The notes below the pieces were generated by a model that had not been told where the DNA came from, made no database searches, and saw nothing but the letters and a program-made list of their open reading frames with translations. Position numbers and translations under genes: made by a program. From Flavivirga spongiicola (GTDB lineage Bacteria; Bacteroidota; Bacteroidia; Flavobacteriales; Flavobacteriaceae): a stretch of 64,000 bases of DNA. The stretch spans positions 1 through 64,000 of the forward strand of contig NZ_JAUOEO010000002.1 in the NCBI RefSeq assembly GCF_030540825.1, written 5' to 3'. Shown one piece after another: positions 25,931 through 34,562 of the stretch. Position 1 is the first letter of the stretch, and each line of letters opens with the position of its first letter.

Positions 25931-27271
25931 ATGATTAGCAAGAGAATCAACAATATAGTATATGCATTAATTTTAGTGTTTTTTACCGCTTGTACTTCTG
26001 ATGATAGTGTTGAAACCAATAATGCTATTGATGCTCATGTTTTAGTTTTTAATAGTATGCCTTTTAATGCTACTTTAAAAATTAAATCTACTAGTTTTTT
26101 AACGGTAAGTATAGATGTTTATAATGAAGATTCATCAGAGCTTATATGGACCTATTCCAATGTCGAGATAAACGATGAACCTAAAAATATAGTTATTGGA
26201 AATTTAAGAGAACTAAAGTCTTACCACTATAAGATTAGACATGATCAAGAAGTACTTTTTAAAGGAAATTTTACGATGTTAGAATCACCTGGATGGATTG
26301 CAGATTCATCGTCATTTAATGTTTCTGGTGAATTAATTTTGGATGGTAAATCTATGCTCTTTAATAAAATGAGCATGCCGTCTGGAGTTTTTGTAGTAGA
26401 TGAAAATGGAAAGACGCTATGGGCCAGATCATCTGATAATTTTATAAAAATGGTGAAGCTTACTCATAGAGAAACAATTCTTACCTTAGAAGATAATACA
26501 GGAAATCAATTAGGTAGCGGTAATATTATTTTAGAAACCACTTTTTCTGGAGACACATTAACATATTTAAAACAAGGGGTGAATGATTTTAAACACATGG
26601 CACATCATGATGTTTTACTAAATAATCAAGGGAACTTTGCTTATATTAATGATATACCTAAAGACAATAATTATGTGGTAGATGGAGTTTCTGTTTTGAA
26701 CCCAAACGGACAAAAAATATGGGAATGGGAAACAACTCCATATATTTCTATTCCAACTTTAAATAATAATGAATTTGTTCAGCCTTGGGGGAATTCTTTA
26801 ACAATAGATGAAAGTGATGATAATTATATTGTAAGTTTTCGTAACCTAAATCAGATTTGGAAAGTTCATTCTTTAACAGGTGATGTTATTTGGAGTATTG
26901 GAAAAGAAGGTACAATACTTTTAGAAGGCAATGATGCTTTTATGTTTCAGCATCATGCTCAAATGGTGAGTGACAACAAATTATTGCTATTTGATAATGG
27001 AAGTCTTGAAGACAGGTCTTATAGTAGAATTGTGGTTTACACTATTGATTTTGACAATAATGAAGCGAGTTTAACGACCAACATAAAACTCTCCAACACT
27101 TTATTCTCTCCTTTTATGGGAGCAGTTCAATTATTACCTAACGGCTTTCTTGTTACAAGCTCTATGACAGGGAAAATAGCTAGATTGAATAATAATGGTG
27201 AGGTTCTTGGTCAATTAGATTTTAGTGATAGAATATTTAGAGCAAGTATTATTGAAAATTACTTTGAATAA
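25931..27271 (+). CDS. Arylsulfotransferase (ASST)-like lipoprotein
   Basis: A 446-residue exported lipoprotein (lipobox F-T-A-C, Cys21). A short N-terminal beta domain (about 30-120) precedes a beta-propeller-like region with repeated blades ending in V-x-x-x-G-x-x-x-W (W-A-R, W-E-W, W-K-V, W-S-I-G). This matches the arylsulfotransferase fold. His-rich sites M-A-H-H-D near 222 and F-Q-H-H-A near 339 are at positions where ASST enzymes place catalytic histidines. It lies 100 bases after SusD and is probably part of the same transcript. It could be a real PAPS-independent sulfotransferase or a non-catalytic glycan-binding propeller; the fold is more certain than the activity. Confidence 0.72.
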   Translation: MISKRINNIVYALILVFFTACTSDDSVETNNAIDAHVLVFNSMPFNATLKIKSTSFLTVSIDVYNEDSSELIWTYSNVEINDEPKNIVIGNLRELKSYHYKIRHDQEVLFKGNFTMLESPGWIADSSSFNVSGELILDGKSMLFNKMSMPSGVFVVDENGKTLWARSSDNFIKMVKLTHRETILTLEDNTGNQLGSGNIILETTFSGDTLTYLKQGVNDFKHMAHHDVLLNNQGNFAYINDIPKDNNYVVDGVSVLNPNGQKIWEWETTPYISIPTLNNNEFVQPWGNSLTIDESDDNYIVSFRNLNQIWKVHSLTGDVIWSIGKEGTILLEGNDAFMFQHHAQMVSDNKLLLFDNGSLEDRSYSRIVVYTIDFDNNEASLTTNIKLSNTLFSPFMGAVQLLPNGFLVTSSMTGKIARLNNNGEVLGQLDFSDRIFRASIIENYFE

Positions 27272-27332
27272 AATTCATATTAAGACGTATGTTATTTTAA
27301 AATCTAAATAAATATGGTAATATTATTGTTCT

Positions 27333-28340
27333 TTATCCTTTAGTTGAAGAAGAACCTCTAATCACTAATTTTAAAGGTTCAACAAACAATTTATTATTTA
27401 ATGATTTTTCTTCACCCTCGTTTATAATTTTAACTAATTGTTGGGCTATCGTTTTTCCCATATTTTTCGAAGAGTATTCTACAGTAGAAATTCCTGGGTT
27501 TAAGTAATTTATATAAGATTCGTTTCCAAAACTAACAATCATTGTATCTTTTGGAATACGAATATTTTTTGATTTTAAAAAAGAAACTAATTGACAGGCT
27601 ACTAAATTATCGCAACAAACAAAACCATCTACAAAGGGTTTTATGTTCATAAATTCTTCAAATAGATATATTAAATTCCTATGATCTAATTTTGTTTTTG
27701 CAATTTGATGCGTTACATAATTATTATCAGCAAGTGTTGATGCAAAACCTTGTTCTATATCATTATTAATTTGTGAATTACAATCATCAATAATTAGCAC
27801 TATATGTTTTACGCTTTGGTTGAGTAAATGATTGGTAGCAATTTGCACTCCATTATAAAAATCAGGTAAAACGCTTAAAGTAGCTATAGAGGAGCTAGAT
27901 TGATTAACTGTAGTTAAATGAATGTTTTTTTCTTTAAAATAAGGGTATACATTTTTTGTTAAAATGGTATCTGACAGTAAGCTTATAACCCAAGTTAATT
28001 TTGTGGTTTCTAAAACTTCTATAAGATCTTTTTCTGTTTCTATAAGTTGAATAAATACTTCTATATTATTTTTCAAAAGGTGCTTTTGAGTTGTAGAAAT
28101 AAATTCGTGATTAGATTTCTTATTAAGATTATCTACAAAAAAAAACAATTGATTTTTTTGATTTTTCATGTATTCAGGTAAATTAGGAAAATACCCCATT
28201 GCTTTAGCAATATCCCAAACTTTTTCTTTAGTTTTTTTACTTATACTTGGATTATTGTTTAATGCTCTTGATACAGTAGATGCAGAAATATTGATTGATT
28301 TTGCAATATCGTGTATCGTTATATTATGTTTTTTTTTCAA
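27333..28340 (-). CDS. LacI family transcriptional regulator
   Basis: A 335-residue repressor/activator. An N-terminal helix-turn-helix with hinge (residues 5-55, I-H-D-I-A-K-S-I-N-I-S-A-S-T-V-S-R-A-L) is followed by a periplasmic-binding-protein-like effector domain that senses a sugar or its phosphate. It is convergent with the ASST-like gene and lies at the end of the glycan locus. The palindromes at 20830 and 20918 have the size and half-site of LacI-family operators, so it probably controls both arms of the locus. No copy of that palindrome is visible at its own start, so autoregulation is not indicated. Confidence 0.92.
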   Translation of the reverse strand: MKKKHNITIHDIAKSINISASTVSRALNNNPSISKKTKEKVWDIAKAMGYFPNLPEYMKNQKNQLFFFVDNLNKKSNHEFISTTQKHLLKNNIEVFIQLIETEKDLIEVLETTKLTWVISLLSDTILTKNVYPYFKEKNIHLTTVNQSSSSIATLSVLPDFYNGVQIATNHLLNQSVKHIVLIIDDCNSQINNDIEQGFASTLADNNYVTHQIAKTKLDHRNLIYLFEEFMNIKPFVDGFVCCDNLVACQLVSFLKSKNIRIPKDTMIVSFGNESYINYLNPGISTVEYSSKNMGKTIAQQLVKIINEGEEKSLNNKLFVEPLKLVIRGSSSTKG

Positions 28341-28594
28341 AGTATTTATGATTTTTTTTTGAAGTCTTTAATAAGCTGATAATTGGAGCTGTAACAAAAA
28401 AAAGACAAGTATTTATATTAACAAAGATAGCATATCTAATAGAGATTTTAAGAGGCTGTTTATCTGTTTTTTTATAATTCATATATCTAAAGAATTCTTC
28501 GAGACTCTGCCTTAAACCCGTATGACTGTTATCGATTTCAGTATTTTGAATATTAATTCCCAAAAAACAGATTGAGATTCAGTGATTAGATGAT

Positions 28595-29572
28595 TTATAA
28601 TATGCTATTAAATACGTAACCCGAAATAATGATACAAAGTGTCACGACTCCAAAAAAAATGGCAATAAGTTTTAAGGTCATTACTTTTTTAAGCAACATA
28701 GCTTCTGGTAAAGATAAGCCAACAACTCCCATCATAAAGGCAATTGCAGTACCTAATGGAATACCTTTGCTTACTAATACCTGAACGACAGGTAAAACAC
28801 CTGAAGCATTCATATACATTGGAACTGCCGTGATAGTTGCTAATGGAACAGCAAAATGATTGTCTTTGGCCATATATTTTTCAAAAAAACCTTCTGGAAT
28901 GTAACCATGCATTAAACCACCAATAGCAATACCAACCAAAACATAAGGAATGATGCCTTTAAGAATTTTAAGCATTTCATTCCATATTATAGGTAAACGA
29001 TTTAAAAAAGAAGTTTTTTCAGCTTTAAAAACAGCTTCTTCTTGTTGCGCATTTACTAATACTTCTTTTGCCCAAGGTGTTAAAAAATGTTCTAAGTTTA
29101 ATTTTTGAAGAATGATGCCAGAGATGGTTCCTAGCAAAACGCCGCTAATGACATAAATGATTGTTGTTTTTAAACCGAATAAAGCTATAAACAAACCAAT
29201 AGCAACTTCATTTACTAAAGGAGATGTAATTAAAAAAGCAAATGTTACACCTAAAGGAATACCACCTTTTACAAACCCAATGAATAATGGAACAGATGAA
29301 CAGGAACAAAATGGTGTAACAACTCCAAAAAGACTTGACATAAGGTATTCTAAACCATACAATTTATTTCTTGATAAGTAGTTTTTAACTTTATCTATCG
29401 GGAAGTAACTGTTTACTATGCCCATTAAAAAGATAACTACAAAAAGAAGTATTAAAATCTTTGTTGTATCGTAAATAAAAAAGTTTAAAGCTTCAGACAA
29501 ATGCTCTCCTTTTTTCATTTTCAATACTTCAAAGACCAACCAATCTGCTATATGTAGAATCCAGTCGAACAT
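28595..29572 (-). CDS. Permease of the ArsP/SO_0444 type (DUF318)
   Basis: A 325-residue inner-membrane protein with about eight to ten helices. The conserved motif T-P-F-C-S-C-S-S-V-P near 85-95 and its partner later (G-L-S-L-P-E-A-M) identify the predicted permease family that includes the organoarsenical exporter ArsP and Cu/Zn efflux proteins. The Cys pair is the likely metal or metalloid site. It is the last gene of an arsR-thioredoxin-permease operon, with a 10-base gap. Arsenic, antimony or a soft transition metal are candidate substrates. Confidence 0.85.
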   Translation of the reverse strand: MFDWILHIADWLVFEVLKMKKGEHLSEALNFFIYDTTKILILLFVVIFLMGIVNSYFPIDKVKNYLSRNKLYGLEYLMSSLFGVVTPFCSCSSVPLFIGFVKGGIPLGVTFAFLITSPLVNEVAIGLFIALFGLKTTIIYVISGVLLGTISGIILQKLNLEHFLTPWAKEVLVNAQQEEAVFKAEKTSFLNRLPIIWNEMLKILKGIIPYVLVGIAIGGLMHGYIPEGFFEKYMAKDNHFAVPLATITAVPMYMNASGVLPVVQVLVSKGIPLGTAIAFMMGVVGLSLPEAMLLKKVMTLKLIAIFFGVVTLCIIISGYVFNSIL

Positions 29573-29582
29573 AAAGAAATGA

Positions 29583-29873
29583 TTAGCAGCAGTTATCTTG
29601 AGAACAGGAACTTTTGGATGTACTGTTGTTTTCTGGTTTTAATAAAGATAAAACTTCATCTTTAGAGGGAACTCTACCCTTAATTGTGATTTCATTATCT
29701 ATTACCAAAGCAGGAGTAGTCATTATGTTAAACGTCATTATTTCCATAATGTCTTCTACTTTCTCGATAGTTGCATCAATATTGTTTTCTGAAACGATCT
29801 CTTGAACCAGCCTTGTCATTGATTTACATTTTGGGCATCCTGTTCCTAATACTTTAATTACTTTAGTCATCAT
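29583..29873 (-). CDS. Thioredoxin-fold small redox protein with Cys-rich tail
   Basis: A 96-residue cytosolic protein of the glutaredoxin/thioredoxin-like redox-active disulfide group. The active-site pair is C-P-K-C at 13-16 following G-T-G, and the cis-Pro motif is T-T-P-A-L-V-I. The last residues add three more cysteines (C-S-Q-D-N-C-C), which is not part of the usual family core and could hold metal. A start at either of the two initial Met codons is possible. Between arsR and this gene lies a second copy of the ArsR-type operator. Confidence 0.85.
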   Translation of the reverse strand: MMTKVIKVLGTGCPKCKSMTRLVQEIVSENNIDATIEKVEDIMEIMTFNIMTTPALVIDNEITIKGRVPSKDEVLSLLKPENNSTSKSSCSQDNCC

Positions 29874-29886
29874 TATTAATTTGTTT

Positions 29887-29902
29887 ATCGTAAATAAACG
29901 AT
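29887..29902. promoter_or_regulatory. Putative ArsR operator, internal copy
   Basis: ATCGTAAATAAACGAT: the outer six bases of each side pair at five of six positions, and the sequence differs from the copy at 30239 at a single base. Its position between arsR and the thioredoxin gene could allow separate control of the downstream pair. Confidence 0.6.
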
Positions 29903-29919
29903 ATTGTAATCAAAAAATA

Positions 29920-30225
29920 TCAATCAAAAAATTGTTGAAATAGTGTTTTCGCTATTTTCCAGTTTTCCTGATCGATACAATATTTTATTTTGGGCGGGTT
30001 TAATTCCCCTTGAATTAAACCTGCATTTTTTAATTCTTTTAGATGTTGAGAAATTGTTGATTGTGCTAATGGAAATACATGAACCAAATCTCCTGTATAA
30101 CAACAAGATTGCTTATCTAGATGTTTGAGTATAGCAATACGTGTAGGGTGAGATAAAGCTTTTGCAAAAATTGCCAATGCTTCTGTACCTTCTTTGTAAT
30201 CAATTTGTTCTAAGCTTCTCTTCAC
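29920..30225 (-). CDS. ArsR/SmtB family metalloregulatory repressor
   Basis: A 101-residue winged-helix repressor. The DNA-reading helix is S-T-I-S-Q-H-L-K-E-L-K, typical of ArsR. The metal-sensing region has adjacent cysteines (Cys41-Cys42, S-C-C-Y-T-G-D-L) where ArsR proteins have C-V-C-D-L, so it probably senses a thiophilic ion such as arsenite, antimonite or Cd2+. It is the first gene of a three-gene operon and has a perfect palindromic site immediately upstream. Confidence 0.88.
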   Translation of the reverse strand: MKRSLEQIDYKEGTEALAIFAKALSHPTRIAILKHLDKQSCCYTGDLVHVFPLAQSTISQHLKELKNAGLIQGELNPPKIKYCIDQENWKIAKTLFQQFFD

Positions 30226-30238
30226 TTTTATATTTTAT

Positions 30239-30254
30239 ATCGTAAATATACGAT
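30239..30254. promoter_or_regulatory. Putative ArsR operator, upstream copy
   Basis: A perfect palindrome ATCGTA-AATA-TACGAT ends 14 bases before the arsR ATG. It is nearly identical to the site at 29887-29902, which supports a common binding protein. Confidence 0.65.
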
Positions 30255-30350
30255 TAGTGTTTTTAATTGTACAATTTTTTATTTTAATTTTTTTCAGGCA
30301 TTGGTAAGTAGGCTAGAAATAGTATAAATTATTCACTTTGTTATTACATG

Positions 30351-31208
30351 TTATTCTTTTAATATCAACTTTTCTATTTTACTATTATCGGTTCTATTTT
30401 GGACGTGTTTCGAGCTTTCTAGTAAAACAGTATTTTTTAAGGAAGGAAAAATTTTGTTTGTGCGTTTAATCATTTTGATTCCTGGAAACATGATATCCTT
30501 TTTTGCAGCAACTATGGTTATTGGAGTCTTAATTAATTTTGCCTCCTCTTTCTTTATTATTGGAACTGGAGTAAAATCCATTTTAAAATGCAAAAACACT
30601 TTAGATAAGTATTTAAGAGCAAATGCATCTTTTTCCGTAAAAAGTACTTTCAAGAACTTTTCAAGATATTTATTGTTTTGTGTTTTTATATACAGCTTCA
30701 TAGGAATAAATATCTTAAATAGTGCAACAAGGGGATTTCCATTTACAATAAATGCAGGAGCTGATAAAAACACTTCTTTGATATTGTTTTCATTCTGAAT
30801 CAAAGTTTTGAGAATTATTAATCCACCGAATGAGAAACCAGCCATAGTTACTTTTTTTAATTTTAACTGATCTATGAGATCGTTTATCCATAAACCATAA
30901 CTATTATCTTTCATGCTTAATCTAGTTTCGGAACTTTTATTTGGTTGTGCTAGCACATCAATAGCATATACTTGAAATTTTTTGGAAAGGGTAGGGTAAG
31001 TTTCTAAAGCAATCGGAGCGCACCCATTTGACCCGTGAATTAATATTAATGGTGGTTTTGTTGAATCTCCTACTATAATAATGTTGGTTTTTCCAAAATG
31101 AGTATCAATGAGTTTGAGTTCATATTTTATTTTTAATTCATTTAATTTTTGATTATAAAGATTTAGTATTTCTTTTTTTCCAAATTCTGATTTGTATAAT
31201 GATTTCAT
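30351..31208 (-). CDS. Alpha/beta hydrolase
   Basis: A 285-residue soluble protein of the alpha/beta hydrolase fold. The oxyanion motif H-G-S-N-G-C is near 58, and the nucleophile elbow is G-F-S-F-G-G near 125. An Asp (K-K-D-I-M-F-P) and a His near the end (S-S-K-H-V) complete the triad. There is no signal peptide. It is divergent from a TetR gene, with 54 bases between the start codons, so it is probably the TetR target. The substrate is unknown, probably an ester. Confidence 0.8.
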   Translation of the reverse strand: MKSLYKSEFGKKEILNLYNQKLNELKIKYELKLIDTHFGKTNIIIVGDSTKPPLILIHGSNGCAPIALETYPTLSKKFQVYAIDVLAQPNKSSETRLSMKDNSYGLWINDLIDQLKLKKVTMAGFSFGGLIILKTLIQNENNIKEVFLSAPAFIVNGNPLVALFKIFIPMKLYIKTQNNKYLEKFLKVLFTEKDAFALKYLSKVFLHFKMDFTPVPIIKKEEAKLIKTPITIVAAKKDIMFPGIKMIKRTNKIFPSLKNTVLLESSKHVQNRTDNSKIEKLILKE

Positions 31209-31216
31209 TTTGTAAT

Positions 31217-31264
31217 TTTAGGACAAATTTACTAATAATATATATTTAGGACAAGTTTACTAAT
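31217..31264. promoter_or_regulatory. Direct repeat in hydrolase/TetR divergent promoter
   Basis: Two 20-base direct repeats (31217-31236 and 31245-31264) with consensus TTTAGGACAARTTTACTAAT, one mismatch apart and 28 bases start to start. The second overlaps the tetR start codon. They are good candidates for the TetR binding site; the repeat is direct rather than palindromic, which is unusual for TetR. Confidence 0.5.
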
Positions 31265-31892
31265 GGGTAAGAAAAAGAAATTGATTTTAGATGCAGCCAG
31301 AACTTTGTTTAATGAAAAAGGCTATAACCAAGTTACTATAAGAATGATTGCTTTAAAGCTGAATATGAGTTCGGGAAATCTAAATTATCATTATAAAAAG
31401 CGTGAGGACATTTTTGAAAATTTATATTTTGAGATGGTTTCAGAATTTGATGAAAGAATAAAAAACTTAACTACTATTGAAGTATCAATAGCTCAAATTA
31501 GAAGAGATATAGAGCAAAGTATGAGAAGAATGATTGATTATAAGTTTTTCTGGACAGATCTATATAATCTTTTGGCTGTAAGTGACAAAGTAAAGAAGCA
31601 TTTTCAAGAGGTCTATAAAAATAGAATATCTGGTTGTTTTTTGTTGTTTGAAAAAATGAAAAAACAAAATTTGATGAGAGATTCATCTTTTGAATTGGAA
31701 TATGATTTTCTGGCAGAGAGAATGATTAATTATGGAAATACGTGGTTATATTCCACCGGGCTATATTTGAATAAATTCACACCCAACGGTATAGATAATC
31801 AAGTAAATATGATTTTAAGTATGCTATATCCTTTTTTTACTCCTCAAGGTCAAAAAGAATTTAAAAATTTATTACCAGAGTTTTTTGATTAA
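31263..31892 (+). CDS. TetR/AcrR family transcriptional regulator
   Basis: A 209-residue repressor. The N-terminal helix-turn-helix (residues 4-50) reads I-L-D-A-A-R-T-L-F-N-E-K-G-Y then V-T-I-R-M-I-A and M-S-S-G-N-L-N-Y-H-Y-K, classic for TetR. The C-terminal ligand domain is unrelated to well-known subfamilies. It is divergent from the alpha/beta hydrolase. The ATG at 31263 lies within a 20-base direct repeat, which suggests autoregulation. Confidence 0.88.
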   Translation: MGKKKKLILDAARTLFNEKGYNQVTIRMIALKLNMSSGNLNYHYKKREDIFENLYFEMVSEFDERIKNLTTIEVSIAQIRRDIEQSMRRMIDYKFFWTDLYNLLAVSDKVKKHFQEVYKNRISGCFLLFEKMKKQNLMRDSSFELEYDFLAERMINYGNTWLYSTGLYLNKFTPNGIDNQVNMILSMLYPFFTPQGQKEFKNLLPEFFD

Positions 31893-31963
31893 TACGTTAC
31901 AGCTTATTTCTGCAAACACTTTTATTCTTGATATCCATCTATTTAGGATCGCTAAGAATAATT

Positions 31964-32971
31964 TTAATCCACTTTTACGCGCTCATTCCTATTAGCTAAT
32001 TCCCAAGCCGTATGAAAAATTAAACGTGCTCGTGTTTCTAATAAATCGTATTGAATTTTATCTGGAGTATCCGAAGGTCTATGATAATCAGCATGTGTGC
32101 CATTAAAATAGAAAATAACCGGGATGTTATTCTTAGCAAAGTTGTAGTGGTCTGAACGATAATAAAAACGATTTGGATCATTATCATCATTAAAAGTATA
32201 ATCAAACTCCATATTAATATATTTCTTGTTCACTGCTTCAGAAATATTGTGTAATTCCTTACTTAATTTATCCGATCCTATTAAGTATACATAGTTTCTA
32301 TTGTCCTTATGTTTTGGGTCTACACGACCAATCATATCTATATTTAAATTGGCTACGGTATTTTCTAAAGGTAATACAGGGTCTACGTCTGTGTAGTATC
32401 GAGAACCAAATAAACCTATTTCTTCGCCTGTAACATGTAAAAACAATATAGAACGTTTTGGACCATGCCCTCTATCTGAAGCAGCTTTAAAGGCTTCAGC
32501 AATTTCTAAAATAGCAACAGTGCCAGATCCATCATCATCTGCACCATTATTAATATCACCATTTCTAGAAATACCAATATGATCTAAGTGGGCCGAAATT
32601 ATAATGACTTCATCCGGTTTTTCAGTACCTTTTATATATGCTAAAACATTTTCAGAGGCCTTTATATTATTAGTAAAATATGATGCAGGAATTTCTTGAA
32701 AATAATCGCCTTCAGCAATAGGGGAAGGGATGCCTGCAGATACATAATGATTTTTAATAAATTCAACAGCTTTCTTTTGTCCGGGTTCCCCCGTTTTTCT
32801 GCCTTCATATTCATCTGAAGCATAAATATAAAGGGCTTCTTTTAATTCGTCTGCGGTAATCGTTTTTGCAAAATCTATTACAACGTCGGTATTTTTTAAA
32901 GTTTTTTTATTTTGAGAAGAACTACATGCAACTGATAAAGTAGCGCATAGAAGAATTACTAATTTTTTCAT
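31964..32971 (-). CDS. M28 family zinc aminopeptidase lipoprotein (copy A)
   Basis: A 335-residue exported metallopeptidase with lipobox V-A-C-S (Cys16). The M28 zinc site is complete: H-L-D-H near 128, G-A-D-D-D-G-S-G near 145, T-G-E-E-I-G near 180, N-I-D-M-I-G near 208 and S-D-H-Y near 275. It probably removes N-terminal residues from peptides in the periplasm or at the surface. It lies 63 bases downstream of a close paralogue, which suggests tandem duplication. Confidence 0.92.
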   Translation of the reverse strand: MKKLVILLCATLSVACSSSQNKKTLKNTDVVIDFAKTITADELKEALYIYASDEYEGRKTGEPGQKKAVEFIKNHYVSAGIPSPIAEGDYFQEIPASYFTNNIKASENVLAYIKGTEKPDEVIIISAHLDHIGISRNGDINNGADDDGSGTVAILEIAEAFKAASDRGHGPKRSILFLHVTGEEIGLFGSRYYTDVDPVLPLENTVANLNIDMIGRVDPKHKDNRNYVYLIGSDKLSKELHNISEAVNKKYINMEFDYTFNDDNDPNRFYYRSDHYNFAKNNIPVIFYFNGTHADYHRPSDTPDKIQYDLLETRARLIFHTAWELANRNERVKVD

Positions 32972-33034
32972 TTTTATAAAAATATATTTGGTACGATATT
33001 ACAAAAATGAATTAATAGAATAACTATTTTCAAT

Positions 33035-34087
33035 CTAATTTAACAATTCATTGTTTTTATCAAGAACTATTCGGTGTTTTTGATTGGCAATTTGCCACGC
33101 AGTACTAAATATAAGTTTTGTACGTCTTTGTAACAGATTGTAATCTATTTTATCAGGAGTATCTGTAGGTTTATGATAATCACTATGTTCTCCATTAAAA
33201 TAAAAAATAACCGGGATTCCTTTTATTGCAAAATTATAGTGGTCAGAGCGTGAGTAGTATTGATTCCTTTCACCTTTTACATTATATCTGTAATCTATAT
33301 TTATATTGAAATAAGTATTATTTACTTTTTCAGAGAGATAATGGAGTTCTTTGCTGTGCCTATCAGAACCTATTAAATATATATAGTCTTTATCGTTTTT
33401 ATGTTTTTCGTCAACCCTTCCTATCATATCAATATTTAAGTTGGCAATGGTATTCTGTAAAGGAAATACAGGATGCTGTGTATAGAATTCAGATCCTTGT
33501 TTTCCTATTTCTTCTGCGGTTAAATGCAAAAACAAAATACTCCGTTTGGGACCATGACCTTCTTTTTTTGCTAAGTTAAAAGCTTGTGCCATTTCCATGA
33601 TGGCAACAGTACCGGAGCCATCATCGTCTGCACCATGATTTATTTGTCCGTTATCAGAAATACCAAGATGATCCAGATGCGCTGAGATTATAATAACTTC
33701 ATTGGGTTTTTCACTCCCTTCTATATAAGCTAAAACATTTTCTGAACTATTGATGCCTTCTGAAAAGAAGCCTTTAGGAATAACTTGATAATAATTATCG
33801 TCTCCAAAAGGAGATGCTATCTTTTCATTTATATAGTATGATTTTAAAAATTCTGCAGCCAATTTTTGCCCTTTTTCACCAACTTTCCTGCCTTCGAACT
33901 CATCTGAAGAAAACTTATATAAGTGTTTTTTTAACTCTTTAACGGTGATGGTATTTGCATAATTAATGGTGTAAGTACTATCTACTATCTGAATATTATT
34001 TTTAATGTTTTGGATTCTTGTAGTGTACTTTGGTGTCGAGCAGGTACCTACTAATGCAAATGCCGATAGAATATAAAGGGATTTCAT
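33035..34087 (-). CDS. M28 family zinc aminopeptidase lipoprotein (copy B)
   Basis: A 350-residue paralogue of the downstream M28 gene with the same ligand series (H-L-D-H, G-A-D-D-D-G-S-G, T-A-E-E-I-G, N-I-D-M-I-G, S-D-H-Y). A signal peptide ends at V-G-T-C, with Thr at -1, a weaker lipobox. It has a slightly longer tail than copy A. Large parts of the two proteins can be aligned by eye without gaps. Both are probably exported aminopeptidases; differences in the loop before the last ligand may change specificity. Confidence 0.91.
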   Translation of the reverse strand: MKSLYILSAFALVGTCSTPKYTTRIQNIKNNIQIVDSTYTINYANTITVKELKKHLYKFSSDEFEGRKVGEKGQKLAAEFLKSYYINEKIASPFGDDNYYQVIPKGFFSEGINSSENVLAYIEGSEKPNEVIIISAHLDHLGISDNGQINHGADDDGSGTVAIMEMAQAFNLAKKEGHGPKRSILFLHLTAEEIGKQGSEFYTQHPVFPLQNTIANLNIDMIGRVDEKHKNDKDYIYLIGSDRHSKELHYLSEKVNNTYFNINIDYRYNVKGERNQYYSRSDHYNFAIKGIPVIFYFNGEHSDYHKPTDTPDKIDYNLLQRRTKLIFSTAWQIANQKHRIVLDKNNELLN

Positions 34088-34406
34088 ACGTTTATCAATT
34101 CAGATTTTACTATGTAACTTACAGTCAAATCATTTTCAAGGGCGAGAAAACTTTTGGTATGTGCTAGTCAAGCTTTAAAAGACTAAGATAAATAAAAAAA
34201 GGAGAAATTACTTACTGGGAAGGGGTAAATCTACATTAAGAACTTCTATAGTTTTTAATTTTTCTTTGTCTTTCCTATTTAATTTTTGTCTCTGTAATTT
34301 CTAATTAATTAGTGCTTAATGCATTAGCTTTAGTGAAGATTGATTTGTATGTCGTTATTACTAATACTATAGTCGTTTATAAGAATGTAAATTTGGATTA
34401 CTTTTT
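34088..34406. other. Gene-free stretch upstream of M28 copy B
   Basis: About 320 bases of A+T-rich sequence. It must hold the promoter of the M28 pair, but no confident -33/-7 pair stands out. On the minus strand between about 34305 and 34218 an open frame of about 30 codons reads like a charged protein C-terminus but has no start codon and follows an in-frame TAG; it may be a relic. Confidence 0.4.
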
Positions 34407-34562
34407 TTACGTGGTCACTTTTTTTGACAAATAAAATGCTGCTAACCCAAATGTTAATCCTATAACACTGGGTATAATTGCTAAATTATAAATTAAAAGC
34501 CCTAATAATATTATTGCTAATATTAAAGCTATAATTGTTAAAAAAACAAAAACTTTTTTCAT
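34407..34562 (-). CDS. Small hydrophobic membrane protein (51 aa)
   Basis: A short open frame that starts MKKVFVFLTIIALILA and contains two hydrophobic helices (about 4-28 and 30-46), joined at Tyr-Asn and Ile-Pro, with a basic Lys-Lys near the C-terminus. It has a clean ATG and codon use like the rest of the genome. I do not recognise a family. It stands alone between the M28 peptidases and the universal stress gene. Confidence 0.5.
   Translation of the reverse strand: MKKVFVFLTIIALILAIILLGLLIYNLAIIPSVIGLTFGLAAFYLSKKVTT

Noticed and set aside
28324..28563. 79-codon open frame overlapping the start of the LacI gene
   Set aside because: It overlaps the well-defined LacI N-terminus by 17 bases in another frame, has no recognisable domain, and occupies the likely LacI promoter region; it looks like chance.
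34218..34305. Open frame without start that reads like a charged protein C-terminus
   Set aside because: It begins after an in-frame TAG and has no start codon; too short to call a pseudogene without a homologue.
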